Numbered from the stretch's first letter, positions 25,402 to 33,872 are shown. The stretch: DNA of 64,000 nt from Fibrobacter sp. (GCA_017965445.1 JAGCPZ010000058.1:22949-86948); one strand, 5' to 3'. Numbers and translations are program-made. Notes: generated from the sequence alone by a model not told the origin.

Positions 25402-26828
25402 TAGCCACCGACCCGCTTCAAACTTTCGACATACGCGTCTATCTTGCGCAGTTCTTCGGGGATGTTCAGCCCCTGCGGGCACTTGGGACTGCACTGGTTG
25501 CAACCGGTGCAGTGGTTCGCCTGTCGCAGTTTCGGCACGCTTCTGTCGTAGCCTACCAGGAATTCCTTGCGGGCCTTGCGATAGTTTTCGTCATGGACGC
25601 CCGATGCGATACGGCCCTCGTTTACGCACTTGTTGTAGTGCACGAATATTCCCGGGATGTCGATGCCGTAGGGGCAGGGCATGCAGTACTTGCAATCGTT
25701 GCAGTTTACCGTGGGGTATTGCATCATCAGGTCCGCCGTGTCGAACAGGAACTTGAGTTCTTCGTCGTTCAGGGGTTTTAACGGCGAATAGGTGCAGAGG
25801 TTATCCTGCAGGTGTTCCATGTAGGTCATGCCCGAAAGCACCGAGAGCACCTTGGGGTATGTTCCCGCGAATCGGAAAGCCCAGCTCGCCACGCTCGCTT
25901 CGGGGGCGCGCTGCTTGAGGCGTGCCACCACGTGGTCGTGGACGTTCGAGAGACGCCCTCCCAGCAAGGGTTCCATGATGACTGAGGGAATATTGCGTTT
26001 CGCCAGTTCGTCGTAAAGGTATTCCGCGTTCACGTTGGCTGTCCAGCCCTTGTTTTCGGCGGCGTGTTTCCAGTCTAGGTAGTTCAGCTGAATTTGTACA
26101 AAATCCCAGTGGATTTCGTTGTGGAGACTGAGCAGGTAATCGAATACTTCCACCTTGCCGTGGAACGAGAATCCGAGATTGCGGATGCGTCCTGCTTCGC
26201 GTTCCTTTTTCAGGAACTCGATGAGTCCGCAGTCGAAAAAGCGCTGCTTCAAAAAGGGAATGCCCGTGTCGCCGCCTACGTTGTGCATCAGGTAATAGTC
26301 GATGTAGTCCGTCTTCAGTTTTTTCATGGAGGTGCGGTACATTTCTACCGAGGCGTTGTAGAGTTCCTTACCCGTAAGGCCCGAGAGCGCCATCCTGTGG
26401 TTGCTCATCTTGGTGGCAATGTAGTAGCTGCTTCGCGGGTGGCGGCTGAGAGCGATGCCGGTAGCGTCTTCGGATTTGCCCTTCATGTAGGGTGGAGCCG
26501 TGTCAAAGTAGTTCACGCCGTGGGCAAGTGCGTAATCCACGAGTTTGTTCACCATTTCCTGGTCGATTTCGCCCTCGTCGTTTGTGGGCAGGCGCATCAT
26601 GCCGTAACCGAGTATTGATACCTTGTCGCCCTTTTCGGTCGTGCGGTAGGTCATGGGGCCCGTGGGTTCCATGTTCGGCTTGGGGGCAGAGGCGGCGTCC
26701 TTCTCGTTTGCGAAAAAATTGCAGCCCTGTAGCAGGGTGGAACCCGCGAGTCCAGCGCCCAGCGTGCCGACTCCAGCCAGCTTGAGAAATTCGCGACGGT
26801 TGATTCCGTTGTTTTTTTCTTCGGCCAT
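25401..26828 (-). CDS. Tat-exported aldo/keto reductase with C-terminal ferredoxin domain
   Basis: A Tat signal (RREFLKLAGVGTLGAGLAGS) ending in a possible lipobox (LLQGCN) is followed by an aldo/keto reductase barrel (residues 70-345; YGMMRLP, YFDTAPPY). The C-terminal domain has the Cys sets CKYCMPCPYG and CTGCNQCSPKCPQG, typical of iron-sulfur AKRs. The ATG has AGGAG upstream. It sits between the membrane polyferredoxin (12-bp gap) and larE (one-base overlap), so it is part of the lar cluster. It probably passes electrons between Fe-S carriers outside the cytoplasm; the substrate is unknown. Confidence 0.85.
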   Translation of the reverse strand: MAEEKNNGINRREFLKLAGVGTLGAGLAGSTLLQGCNFFANEKDAASAPKPNMEPTGPMTYRTTEKGDKVSILGYGMMRLPTNDEGEIDQEMVNKLVDYALAHGVNYFDTAPPYMKGKSEDATGIALSRHPRSSYYIATKMSNHRMALSGLTGKELYNASVEMYRTSMKKLKTDYIDYYLMHNVGGDTGIPFLKQRFFDCGLIEFLKKEREAGRIRNLGFSFHGKVEVFDYLLSLHNEIHWDFVQIQLNYLDWKHAAENKGWTANVNAEYLYDELAKRNIPSVIMEPLLGGRLSNVHDHVVARLKQRAPEASVASWAFRFAGTYPKVLSVLSGMTYMEHLQDNLCTYSPLKPLNDEELKFLFDTADLMMQYPTVNCNDCKYCMPCPYGIDIPGIFVHYNKCVNEGRIASGVHDENYRKARKEFLVGYDRSVPKLRQANHCTGCNQCSPKCPQGLNIPEELRKIDAYVESLKRVGG

Positions 26829-26840
26829 AAAAATCTCCTG

Positions 26841-28349
26841 TTACACCTTGCGGTGCATTTCGTGGCCTTCCACGTAAATCGCGCTTACGGGGCGGGCGGG
26901 GCAAAGGTTTTCGCAGGCGCCGCATCCGATGCAGCGTTCCGTGTTCACTACGGGAATCTTGCGGGAATTCGGATCGTCAGGATCCTGGGCCACCATCTGG
27001 ATGGCTCCCGTGGGGCAGTGCCTTGCGCAGTTGCCGCATTCCTGATGGTCCCTGTTCACGATGCACAGGTCGAATTGCCATACGGCGTGGCCTATCTGCG
27101 TGGAAGACTTGTCGGCGAGGGGAATTTCGCGGATGGCCCCAGCCGGGCAGACGGTGGAACAGCGGTTGCATTCGGGGCGGCAGTAGCCCTTCTCGTAACT
27201 CATAAACGGCTTGAGGTCGCGGCCCGCAAAAAGCACGTTGTTCTCGCAGTTCGCGATGCAGAGCCCGCAGGCGGTGCAATGGCTTTGCAGGTTCGCGTAG
27301 CTCTGGGCACCCGGCGGTACGATTTTGCCGAAACGTTCCGGCGCGACCTTGTCTTGAATCGGGGCGAGTCCGCCTTCGCCCTCGTCTTCGAGATTCACCT
27401 TGGCGCTGTCCTGTGCGCGAACGCCCGCAATCGAGCCTGCGGCAAGGACGGTGGCTAGTCCCAGGAATTTGCGGCGGGAAGTATCGACCTGCGGGGCTGA
27501 AGTTTTTTCGTCGCGCTTGTGGCCCGGGATTACGGGTGTCAGGCGGAGAGCGCCCTTGTTGCAGTTGCCGATGCAATCCATGCAGACGACACAGCGGCTA
27601 TAATCAAATGTCCCGGACTTGGAATCGATGCAGGAACTCTTGCACTTGCGTTCGCACATCCCGCAGTGAATGCACTTGGATGTATCGACGACCGGGCGGA
27701 AGATGGCGAAACGGGAGATGAGCCCCAAGAAAGTCCCCACGGGGCAAACCGTGTTACAGTAGGCGCGTCCCTTGAAAAACGCCACGGCACCGATAATCAC
27801 GAAGGTGGCGATAGCGATGCCCAAGGCGATGCCGCCTTTCAGCAAGACGTCCACCTCATAGAACATGTAGCTGTCGAGGCGTTCGGCCATATAGGCAAGA
27901 CCGTTGTTCGCAAGCTTGTAAATCGGCGAAAGGATGTAGGTGGCGATGCGTCCGTAGGCGCTATAGGGAGCGATGAGCGCTGCCGCCGGGAACGATGTTG
28001 CAATTCCTACGACAAACAGTGCGAAAATCCCGTAGCGGGGAATGCGTTTTTCGTTACTGAACTTGAACTTGCCGCGCTTGCCTTTTTTACCGCGGTTCCC
28101 GAGCCAGGAAAAGATATCCTGGAACACTCCCAGCGGGCAAATGACCGAGCAGTAGAGACGCCCGCATAGGAGCGTAAGCACCACTACGAATAAAATAGCG
28201 GCCACGTTCAGCGCGAGCACGGCGGGCAGAAACTGCACCTTGGCGAGCACGCCGAAATATCCCTGAAGGACTCCCGTGAAATCCAAAAACAGGAGCGTCA
28301 CCAGCGTAAAGCAGATGAGCGCGAGGGTAATCCTGATTTTTCTCAGCAT
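26841..28349 (-). CDS. membrane polyferredoxin (NapH-like) fused to a second ferredoxin module
   Basis: The first 220 residues form a NapH/RnfB-like membrane part with CPLG motifs on cytoplasmic loops (SVICPLGVFQ, NTVCPVGTFL). Two 4Fe-4S motifs follow (CIHCGMCERKC, CVVCMDCIGNC). At about residue 292 an internal Tat-like motif, SRRKFLGLATVLAAGSIAG, starts a second part with further Cys sets (CTACGLCIANC, CRPECNRCSTVC, CGNCARHC, CIGCGACENLC). It looks like the fusion of a membrane electron carrier and an exported ferredoxin. It overlaps the larC stop by seven bases. Confidence 0.85.
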   Translation of the reverse strand: MLRKIRITLALICFTLVTLLFLDFTGVLQGYFGVLAKVQFLPAVLALNVAAILFVVVLTLLCGRLYCSVICPLGVFQDIFSWLGNRGKKGKRGKFKFSNEKRIPRYGIFALFVVGIATSFPAAALIAPYSAYGRIATYILSPIYKLANNGLAYMAERLDSYMFYEVDVLLKGGIALGIAIATFVIIGAVAFFKGRAYCNTVCPVGTFLGLISRFAIFRPVVDTSKCIHCGMCERKCKSSCIDSKSGTFDYSRCVVCMDCIGNCNKGALRLTPVIPGHKRDEKTSAPQVDTSRRKFLGLATVLAAGSIAGVRAQDSAKVNLEDEGEGGLAPIQDKVAPERFGKIVPPGAQSYANLQSHCTACGLCIANCENNVLFAGRDLKPFMSYEKGYCRPECNRCSTVCPAGAIREIPLADKSSTQIGHAVWQFDLCIVNRDHQECGNCARHCPTGAIQMVAQDPDDPNSRKIPVVNTERCIGCGACENLCPARPVSAIYVEGHEMHRKV

Positions 28350-29671
28350 TTGTCCTCCCGGTGGAACTTGCGCATGACCAGGTCGTGCATGTCGCGGATG
28401 GAAGTTTTGGCTTTTTCGGCCAGGGCCTTTACGTCGTCGAATTCGGGCTTTACCCGCACCACGTTCCCGGTCGAAGACTTTTTGACGCGTGCCTTGCCGT
28501 ATTCGGTTTCCACCTCGAAGAATTCCCGGTCCATGCAGTTCCGCTGTACGGGAATGCGACGGAGCCCTACCGTGGAGGTGTGCGTGAATATGGCGGTCTC
28601 GATTTGCGAAAGATGTTCACCGTCGGCGATGGCACGCAGAAGCACGCCGGGGCGGTTCTTCTTCATGAAGCAGGGAATGTAATGCACGTCGCGAGCGCCC
28701 GCCTCGAAAAGCTTTTCCATGGCGTACCCCAGTTCTTCGGGAGTGGAGTCGTCGATGTTTGCTTCCAATGCGTAAACGCTACAATCCGCGGGGCCGGAAC
28801 CCTTGCCGGATTCCTCCTCGATAATCTGTACCCGCAAAAAATTCGCCCGGCCAAAGTCCCGCGTACCAAGCCCGATGCCGGTTTTTAGAATCTTGTAACC
28901 CGCGGGGAGCTTGTCGCTTGTCCGCAGTGCAGCCACGATGCCGATGCCCGTGGGCGTAACCATCTCGCCAGCCGTTTCTGTCGGGCGGAGAGCGATGCCG
29001 GCCGATTCCGCGATGTTCACCACCGCAGGCACGGGGACGGGCAACTTGCCGTGTTGCGTCTGCACGAATCCCGTACCTTCGTTCAGGCCCGTGACGATGC
29101 ACCTGTCGATTCCCAGGTCATCTACCAGGACGGCTACGGACAAGATGTCGATGATGGAATCGATTGCCCCGACCTCGTGAAAGTGAACTTCTTCGATTGC
29201 GACGCCGTGAGCCTTAGATTCGGCCTCGGCGATGATGCGGAAAATTTTCTTTGCGGTTTCAAGGGCACGAGGCGAAATTGCACCATTGTTTGCAGGGGAT
29301 GCCGAAGTGCCTGCCGCACGGTCCAAAATCTCGTAAACCTCGGACAAATGGCGATGCTCATGATGATGGTGATGATGACCTTCATGACATTCTCTCGTCT
29401 CTCCTCTCTCGTCTTTCGTCTCGTTATGCTCCACATAACCTTCCTCGTGAGAATGCACGTGGTCTGCGTCATGGCCGTGAACATGTACCGAAAACGATAG
29501 CCCCGCAATGCTGTAGCTGTTCGCGCGCTCCACATGGACGTGGACGCCATCCAGGTTCAGGCAGGCGATGGCCGCATCCAGTTTGTCGCGGGAAGCTCCC
29601 AATTCCAGAAGGGCGGCAACCGTCATGTCGCCGCTGATACCGCAAGAACCGTCGAGATAGAGTGTTTTCAT
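28343..29671 (-). CDS. larC: LarC, nickel insertase of nickel-pincer cofactor synthesis
   Basis: The 442-residue full-length LarC has the N-terminal CGISGDMT motif, a long His-rich metal-binding segment (about residues 60-110, with six consecutive His) and the C-terminal LarC2 part. It is a single frame, unlike the Lactobacillus larC1/larC2 frameshift pair. LarC inserts Ni into the pyridinium dithiocarboxylate cofactor using CTP. The His-rich segment includes ETKDERGETRE, encoded by a heptamer repeat. A clear ribosome site is missing; a heptamer block lies upstream. Confidence 0.92.
   Translation of the reverse strand: MKTLYLDGSCGISGDMTVAALLELGASRDKLDAAIACLNLDGVHVHVERANSYSIAGLSFSVHVHGHDADHVHSHEEGYVEHNETKDERGETRECHEGHHHHHHEHRHLSEVYEILDRAAGTSASPANNGAISPRALETAKKIFRIIAEAESKAHGVAIEEVHFHEVGAIDSIIDILSVAVLVDDLGIDRCIVTGLNEGTGFVQTQHGKLPVPVPAVVNIAESAGIALRPTETAGEMVTPTGIGIVAALRTSDKLPAGYKILKTGIGLGTRDFGRANFLRVQIIEEESGKGSGPADCSVYALEANIDDSTPEELGYAMEKLFEAGARDVHYIPCFMKKNRPGVLLRAIADGEHLSQIETAIFTHTSTVGLRRIPVQRNCMDREFFEVETEYGKARVKKSSTGNVVRVKPEFDDVKALAEKAKTSIRDMHDLVMRKFHREDKC
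29391..29421 (-). repeat. heptanucleotide repeat inside larC
   Basis: Read on the minus strand: GACGAAA-GACGAGA-GAGGAGA-GACGAGA, four tandem 7-mers. They encode TKDERGETR within the His-rich loop of LarC. The same words occur between genes at 63171-63298. Confidence 0.75.
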
Positions 29672-29673
29672 AG

Positions 29674-29760
29674 GAGTGTGAAATGTGGAGTGTGGAGTGG
29701 TTGGTGGTTAGTGGTTGGGACCGAAGGCCGTTGGTTATCAGTGGTTGGTGATGAGGACTG
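29674..29760 (-). repeat. heptanucleotide repeats between larB and larC
   Basis: Two word families abut: GTGTGAA-ATGTGGA-GTGTGGA (29677-29697) and GTGGTTG-GTGGTTA-GTGGTTG (29697-29717), with a looser copy at 29731-29753. In the larC transcript they read as ACTAACC-type words. The 98-bp larB-larC gap is filled by them. Confidence 0.75.
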
Positions 29761-29769
29761 AGTGTCAGA

Positions 29770-30492
29770 TTATTTTATTTGCAGCATTCGGAGTGCGGCG
29801 ATGGCGGCGCCAAAGCCGTTGTCTATATTCACGACGGTCACGCCCTCGGCACAGGAATTCAGCATGGTGAGGAGTGCGCTAATCCCGTCAAAGGATGTAC
29901 CGTACCCGACCGACGTAGGCACGGCAATGACGGGCGATTTCACGAGGCCCGCGATGACTCCCGGCAGGGCGCCTTCCATACCGGCGACAGCGATAACGAT
30001 TTTCGATTTGCGGATATCCCCAATTTTGGAAAGCAGGCGGTGCAGCCCCGCAATTCCCACGTCGAAATGGCGGTTGACCTTCACGCCGTAAAATTCCAGC
30101 GTCTGCGCGGCTTCTTCTGCGACGGGCAGGTCGGCTGTTCCTGCGCAGCATACGGCTACGGGCCCGAGGTTCACGGCCCGTTTGAGCTTGCCAGCGGAGC
30201 GCCCGCGTTTCTGCTTGGCGGGAGCGTCACCCAAAAGCGAGATGACCCGCGAAATACTGTCGTACCGAATTTGTTCACCCGCATCGGTGATGAACTTTGC
30301 CTGCTCGGCGCTGCATTTTGTCCCGAGCACGCGGCAACCCTTTTCCCGGAACTTCCGCAAAATCCTGAGCAACTGTTCGGGCGTCTTGCCTGCGCAATAA
30401 ACGGCCTCGCCGGTCCCGGTACGCGCTTCGCGGTCAGTATCGAGCTTCGCAAAGCCCAGGTCTTCGTATTTCTGCTTTTGCTTCGGGGTCAT
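29770..30492 (-). CDS. larB: LarB, nickel-pincer cofactor carboxylase/hydrolase
   Basis: The 240-residue product has a LarB/AIR-carboxylase-like C-terminal domain (VAVCCAGTADLPVAEEA, VAGMEGALPGVIAGL, PTSVGYG). LarB carboxylates nicotinic acid adenine dinucleotide and hydrolyses the phosphoanhydride, the first step of the nickel-pincer pathway. It is followed after 98 bp of heptamer repeats by larC, and lies 53 bp after tatC, on the same strand. Confidence 0.92.
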   Translation of the reverse strand: MTPKQKQKYEDLGFAKLDTDREARTGTGEAVYCAGKTPEQLLRILRKFREKGCRVLGTKCSAEQAKFITDAGEQIRYDSISRVISLLGDAPAKQKRGRSAGKLKRAVNLGPVAVCCAGTADLPVAEEAAQTLEFYGVKVNRHFDVGIAGLHRLLSKIGDIRKSKIVIAVAGMEGALPGVIAGLVKSPVIAVPTSVGYGTSFDGISALLTMLNSCAEGVTVVNIDNGFGAAIAALRMLQIK

Positions 30493-30545
30493 ATTTTAAA
30501 TATATACAAATGGTAGGAATAAGGACGAAAAAAGAACTGTAACTT

Positions 30546-31475
30546 TTAGTAAGGTTTCCACTTGTCAGCGTCTTTTTCCGTACCGACCTGGAACTTGGAA
30601 GATGGCGCAGCAAAATCGATTTCGTCGGTTGCGGGGGCTGGCGTTTCGGCAACGGCATTCGTTGCATCTGTCTGCGCAGGGTCTGATTCCGGCGCGGTTG
30701 ATGTTGAATCGTTCCGTACAAGGTTCGGGGCGTTTTCGGGATGGACCTCTTTTTGCGAGCGTCCCTTGTACCGCCTTGCCGCGAGCAGTCCTGCTTCAAA
30801 AAGCAGGTAGGTGGGCGTGCCAAGCATCAGCTGGCTCACGATATCGGGCGGAGTGAGAAGCGCCGCGAGCACGAGAATCGCGACCACCACGTAGGGGCGC
30901 TTGCTGCATACGGTTTCGTAGCTCACGATGCTCGCACGGATAAGCGCGTAGGTCACCAGCGGAAACTGGAACATGCAACCGAAGGCAAGGGAAAGCCAGA
31001 GCGCGAGTGTCACCAGGTTCGATACGCCAAAGACGGGCTGCAACGATGTACCCGCGAAACTCATGCCGAACTGCACGATTAGCGGGAAACACACAATCAG
31101 GCAGAACGCGACACCCGCGATGAACAGGAGCGATGTCAGGCAAACGATGGAACGGATAAAGCGTTTCTCGTTATCGTATAGCGCGGGGAGCACGAACTGC
31201 CACATGTTCCAAGCGATAACGGGCGAACAGACGACAACGTCCAGGAGGGCCGCAATTTTCAATTGCAGCAGGAACACTTCCATGGGGGAAAAATAGTGGA
31301 GCGTGAGCCCGCCCTGCAATGCAATCTGTTCGCAAAAAAAGTCCAGCAGGTAGGGAGATGCGATAAACAGCGGAACGATGCCAATGCCAAGAGCGATAAA
31401 CGAACGGATTAGCGCCCGCCGGAGCGCCTCCAGGTGCGAAATCAGCGTCGCCTCTTGATCCTGCTTGCTGGTCAT
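30546..31475 (-). CDS. tatC: Sec-independent translocase TatC
   Basis: The 309-residue protein has the six-helix TatC core (SHLEALRRALIRS at the N-terminus, FSPMEVFLLQLKIA, TPPDIVSQLMLG) followed by a cytoplasmic tail of about 75 residues rich in Ala, Pro and Asp, ending DADKWKPY. Usual TatC is about 250 residues, so the tail is extra. With tatA it forms the receptor and pore for folded Tat substrates; three proteins of this cluster carry RR motifs. The start is preceded by a heptamer block and no clear ribosome site. Confidence 0.92.
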   Translation of the reverse strand: MTSKQDQEATLISHLEALRRALIRSFIALGIGIVPLFIASPYLLDFFCEQIALQGGLTLHYFSPMEVFLLQLKIAALLDVVVCSPVIAWNMWQFVLPALYDNEKRFIRSIVCLTSLLFIAGVAFCLIVCFPLIVQFGMSFAGTSLQPVFGVSNLVTLALWLSLAFGCMFQFPLVTYALIRASIVSYETVCSKRPYVVVAILVLAALLTPPDIVSQLMLGTPTYLLFEAGLLAARRYKGRSQKEVHPENAPNLVRNDSTSTAPESDPAQTDATNAVAETPAPATDEIDFAAPSSKFQVGTEKDADKWKPY

Positions 31476-31662
31476 AGTGAGTGGTTAGTGATTAGTGGTT
31501 AGGATCGCGGTTACCGAGTCATCCTTCAAGTGGTTGGTGGTTAGTGGTTGGTGGTTAGGATTGCAAATAGAACGTTTTTTTACATTCCTGTTTACTAGCC
31601 TCTGTTTACTAACCACTAAATTCATTCCTGTTTACTAACCACTGTTTACTAGCCACTGTTTA
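31476..31662. repeat. heptanucleotide repeat blocks filling the tatA-tatC gap
   Basis: Blocks at 31481-31501 and 31529-31559 read GTGGTTAGTG-type words on the plus strand. Blocks at 31587-31618 and 31627-31662 read the complement (TTTACTAACCACTG). The first block lies five bases before the tatC ATG; the last contains the tatA stop codon. The two halves can pair into a long stem in the transcript. Confidence 0.85.
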
Positions 31663-31857
31663 CTGCTCACTCTTTTCAGCGGCCTTCTCGGCCGTCTTCT
31701 GCAGGTCTTCGGCTTCTTCCTTTAGCGCTTCCTTCGCCTTCTTGTACTCATTTTGGGCCTTGCCCAATGAACGGGCCAGTTCCGGAATGCGCTTGGCCCC
31801 GAACAGGAGCAGAACAACGAGAACAATCAGGATAATTTCGGGGATTCCAAGTGACAT
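31660..31857 (-). CDS. tatA: Sec-independent translocase TatA
   Basis: The 65-residue product has the TatA N-terminal transmembrane helix and hinge (IILIVLVVLLLFGAKRIPEL), an amphipathic helix (ARSLGKAQNEYKKAKE) and an acidic tail. It forms the Tat pore. The stop codon is inside a heptamer repeat. It stands 30 bases after the DUF362 Tat-substrate gene. Confidence 0.92.
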   Translation of the reverse strand: MSLGIPEIILIVLVVLLLFGAKRIPELARSLGKAQNEYKKAKEALKEEAEDLQKTAEKAAEKSEQ

Positions 31858-31887
31858 ATTGAACCTCTTTTTTCTGAATATAACAAC

Positions 31888-32892
31888 TTACAGTTCAATG
31901 ATTCGGTACTTGCGGTTGCCCATCTTCAGTTTTTCCATGGCGGTCAGCTGGTGCAGGCCCTCGCGGGTCTCGATGCGCTCCTTAAGGTCATGAAGTTCCT
32001 TAGGCGGGAGTTTATAAACCATATCCACGCTGGCCTGGTCCACCGCCAGAATGTCGGTGGAAGCGAGAATCCCGATGTCGCGGCACTTGGGTTCTTCAGC
32101 GGCAACGCCCGCGCAGTCACAATCCACGGACATGCGGCGCAGCACGTTGATAAAGCAGATGTGTCCCTTGAAAAAGTCGCAGGTCGCCTTCGCGGAATCG
32201 GCCATGGTTTCCATGAACAGGGCCCCGGTCGTTCTCCAGCCGGCTTCGCCGCCCGCTTCCATCTTGGTGGGGCCACCCTTTACGTACTCGTGAATCATCT
32301 TTTTCCCAAGCTGTCCGCCCGCGCAACCGATGGCGATGTTCTTCATGGAACCGCCGAAACCGCCCATGGTGTGGCCCTTGAAATGGGTGAGCACAATCAT
32401 CGAATCGTAGTTCTTGATGTGTGCGCCCATGGACATTTCCTTGAAAATCAGGCCGTCCTTTACGGGGAGCATCACTTCGCCTTCTTCATCCATGATATCT
32501 ACGTCGCAGAAGGTCCAGCCGTTCACCTTCAAGGTTTCGCGGTGCTGTTCAGTGGTGTAGCGGGCGCCCTCGTACCAGGTGTTGGTCTCCACAATTTTCG
32601 AATCCGGGACCTGCGCCTGAAATTCCTTGACCCACTCGCGGGGCAAGATGTTCGGGCCGTGAGGTTCGCCGGTGTGCAGCTTGATGGCCACGCGACCGGT
32701 AATGCCCTCGTTGATTTTCTTGTACAACTTGATAAGGCCAGCGGCACTCAGGTCCTTGGTGAAATAGACGTTCGAGACATCCTTGCCGCTCTCTTTCTGT
32801 TCCATGGAACCTCCTTTTGCAAAGGCGGGAGTGAATACAGCAGAAGCGAGTGCTGCTACGCCTGCGGTTTTTAAAAAGTCTCTTCTATCCAT
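31888..32892 (-). CDS. Tat-exported DUF362-domain protein
   Basis: A Tat signal (RRDFLKTAGVAALASAVFTP) precedes a DUF362 domain (residues 60-310), with TGRVAIKLHTGEPHG, VLTHFKGHTMGGFGGSMKNI and DILAVDQASVDMVYK. DUF362 proteins are associated with Fe-S redox systems; this copy has Cys (VDCDCAG, EPKCRDIG) but lacks an evident ferredoxin tail. Reaction unknown. It is encoded directly before tatA, so the substrate and translocase genes are cotranscribed. The 5' leader is a heptamer block. Confidence 0.85.
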   Translation of the reverse strand: MDRRDFLKTAGVAALASAVFTPAFAKGGSMEQKESGKDVSNVYFTKDLSAAGLIKLYKKINEGITGRVAIKLHTGEPHGPNILPREWVKEFQAQVPDSKIVETNTWYEGARYTTEQHRETLKVNGWTFCDVDIMDEEGEVMLPVKDGLIFKEMSMGAHIKNYDSMIVLTHFKGHTMGGFGGSMKNIAIGCAGGQLGKKMIHEYVKGGPTKMEAGGEAGWRTTGALFMETMADSAKATCDFFKGHICFINVLRRMSVDCDCAGVAAEEPKCRDIGILASTDILAVDQASVDMVYKLPPKELHDLKERIETREGLHQLTAMEKLKMGNRKYRIIEL

Positions 32893-32895
32893 AAG

Positions 32896-32920
32896 GTTAG
32901 TGGCTAGTGATTAGTGGTTT
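32896..32920 (-). repeat. heptanucleotide block between a small membrane protein gene and the DUF362 gene
   Basis: On the minus strand it reads ACTAATC-ACTAGCC-ACTAACC. It supplies the last codons and the TAG stop of the gene at 32904-33221 and ends three bases before the DUF362 ATG. Confidence 0.8.
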
Positions 32921-33221
32921 GAGGCAATCTACGCCATTTGCCTTTCGGGTCTTTCCAGAGAAGCACGCCAAGCCAGATGACAAGCCCGAGCGCCACCACG
33001 GAGAACCCGAGGAAAGAGTCGTTCAGCATGTCGGCTGCGGCGGGCGTGAAGTATTCCGCCTTGACTTCCGCGTATTCGAACACGGCGTCGATAAACCACA
33101 TGAGAGATGCTCCCCAGTAGAGGTAGCACAGCGTGGAGATTTTCATTTCGTCCTTTGCACCTCCCCTGTACCAGAACACGGTGGCGACGACTGCGGCAAA
33201 AACGGTAATGAGTAAAGTCAT
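32904..33221 (-). CDS. small membrane protein of the lar/Tat cluster
   Basis: The 105-residue product has three hydrophobic stretches (residues 1-17, 31-48 and 72-92). The C-terminal residues QTTNH and the stop codon are encoded by a heptamer repeat, so the original C-terminus may have differed. It is followed by the DUF362 gene and preceded by another membrane protein gene (9-bp gap). No family recognised; a membrane partner in an electron-transfer complex is plausible from context. Confidence 0.6.
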   Translation of the reverse strand: MTLLITVFAAVVATVFWYRGGAKDEMKISTLCYLYWGASLMWFIDAVFEYAEVKAEYFTPAAADMLNDSFLGFSVVALGLVIWLGVLLWKDPKGKWRRLPQTTNH

Positions 33222-33230
33222 GGAAACCTC

Positions 33231-33641
33231 CTACTTGTCCTGGACCTTTACGGTGGCGGGTTCTGCCGAAACCATCCGGCTACGTACAAATTGCACCAAC
33301 GCCCAGGAAAGTGTGACGAACGCGGCCATGGATGTGCCCACTGTCGCCATCTCGTGATAAACCTCACTCAGGGCTTCCGGGTCGGTAGCCGCCGTGAGGA
33401 ACGGGTAGAACGGCTGGATTTCGCCATGCCACAGGTGTTCGAAGGCAAGCAGGACAGAACCACCCCACAAAAGCTTGGAAAGAGACTTTAGCTTGACGTA
33501 GAAAGGTTGGTGAGCGTCGGCGGAAATGGCTGTTTCCAGGGCCTTGCCTTGGGCTTCGACCTTTTTACTGCGGTGCTCCAGCACGATGTTGACGATTGTA
33601 ACGATGGCAGCTTCGGCTGCGGGGACCACAAAACAGGCCAT
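33231..33641 (-). CDS. membrane protein, first gene of the lar/Tat cluster
   Basis: The start at 33641 (MACFVVPAAEAAIVTI) is supported by AGGAG six bases upstream; the frame runs open to 33806 without support. The 136-residue product has an N-terminal hydrophobic segment, a central one (LLWGGSVLLAFEHLWHG) and a C-terminal one (MAAFVTLSWALVQFV), plus conserved-looking His (FEHLWHGE) that might bind haem or metal. Function unknown. Confidence 0.65.
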   Translation of the reverse strand: MACFVVPAAEAAIVTIVNIVLEHRSKKVEAQGKALETAISADAHQPFYVKLKSLSKLLWGGSVLLAFEHLWHGEIQPFYPFLTAATDPEALSEVYHEMATVGTSMAAFVTLSWALVQFVRSRMVSAEPATVKVQDK

Positions 33642-33662
33642 AGGAACTCCTTTCGTATAATT

Positions 33663-33691
33663 TCTGTAAGAAATATAATACTTAGAGTCAA
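33663..33691 (-). promoter_or_regulatory. candidate promoter of the lar/Tat cluster
   Basis: On the minus strand TTGACT (33686-33691) and TACAGA (33663-33668) are 17 bases apart, 22 bases before the first ATG. The -10 is poor, so this is tentative. The 290-bp gap 33642-33931 otherwise holds AT-rich sequence and the heptamer block before dnaG. Confidence 0.35.
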
Positions 33692-33872
33692 TCCCAGGTA
33701 CATTTTTTTTGAAAAAACAACATAGCAAACCATTTCCCAAACGAATCATATAAACTATGTATATTCCAAAACAGTACAAAACAAAAACAAGACTACCATT
33801 TTTCATTTAAATTAAAGAGCTTTTCTATAAAAAAAATCTATATGACACATCTTGACGACCTTCGCGCCACTT

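Noticed and set aside
26503..27576. Arg/Pro-rich frames antisense to, or shifted within, the Fe-S protein genes
   Set aside because: Typical out-of-frame products of GC-rich codons, overlapping conserved Cys-rich proteins.
28343..29671. Programmed frameshift in larC as in Lactobacillus
   Set aside because: The gene is one uninterrupted frame of 442 residues covering both LarC1 and LarC2 parts.
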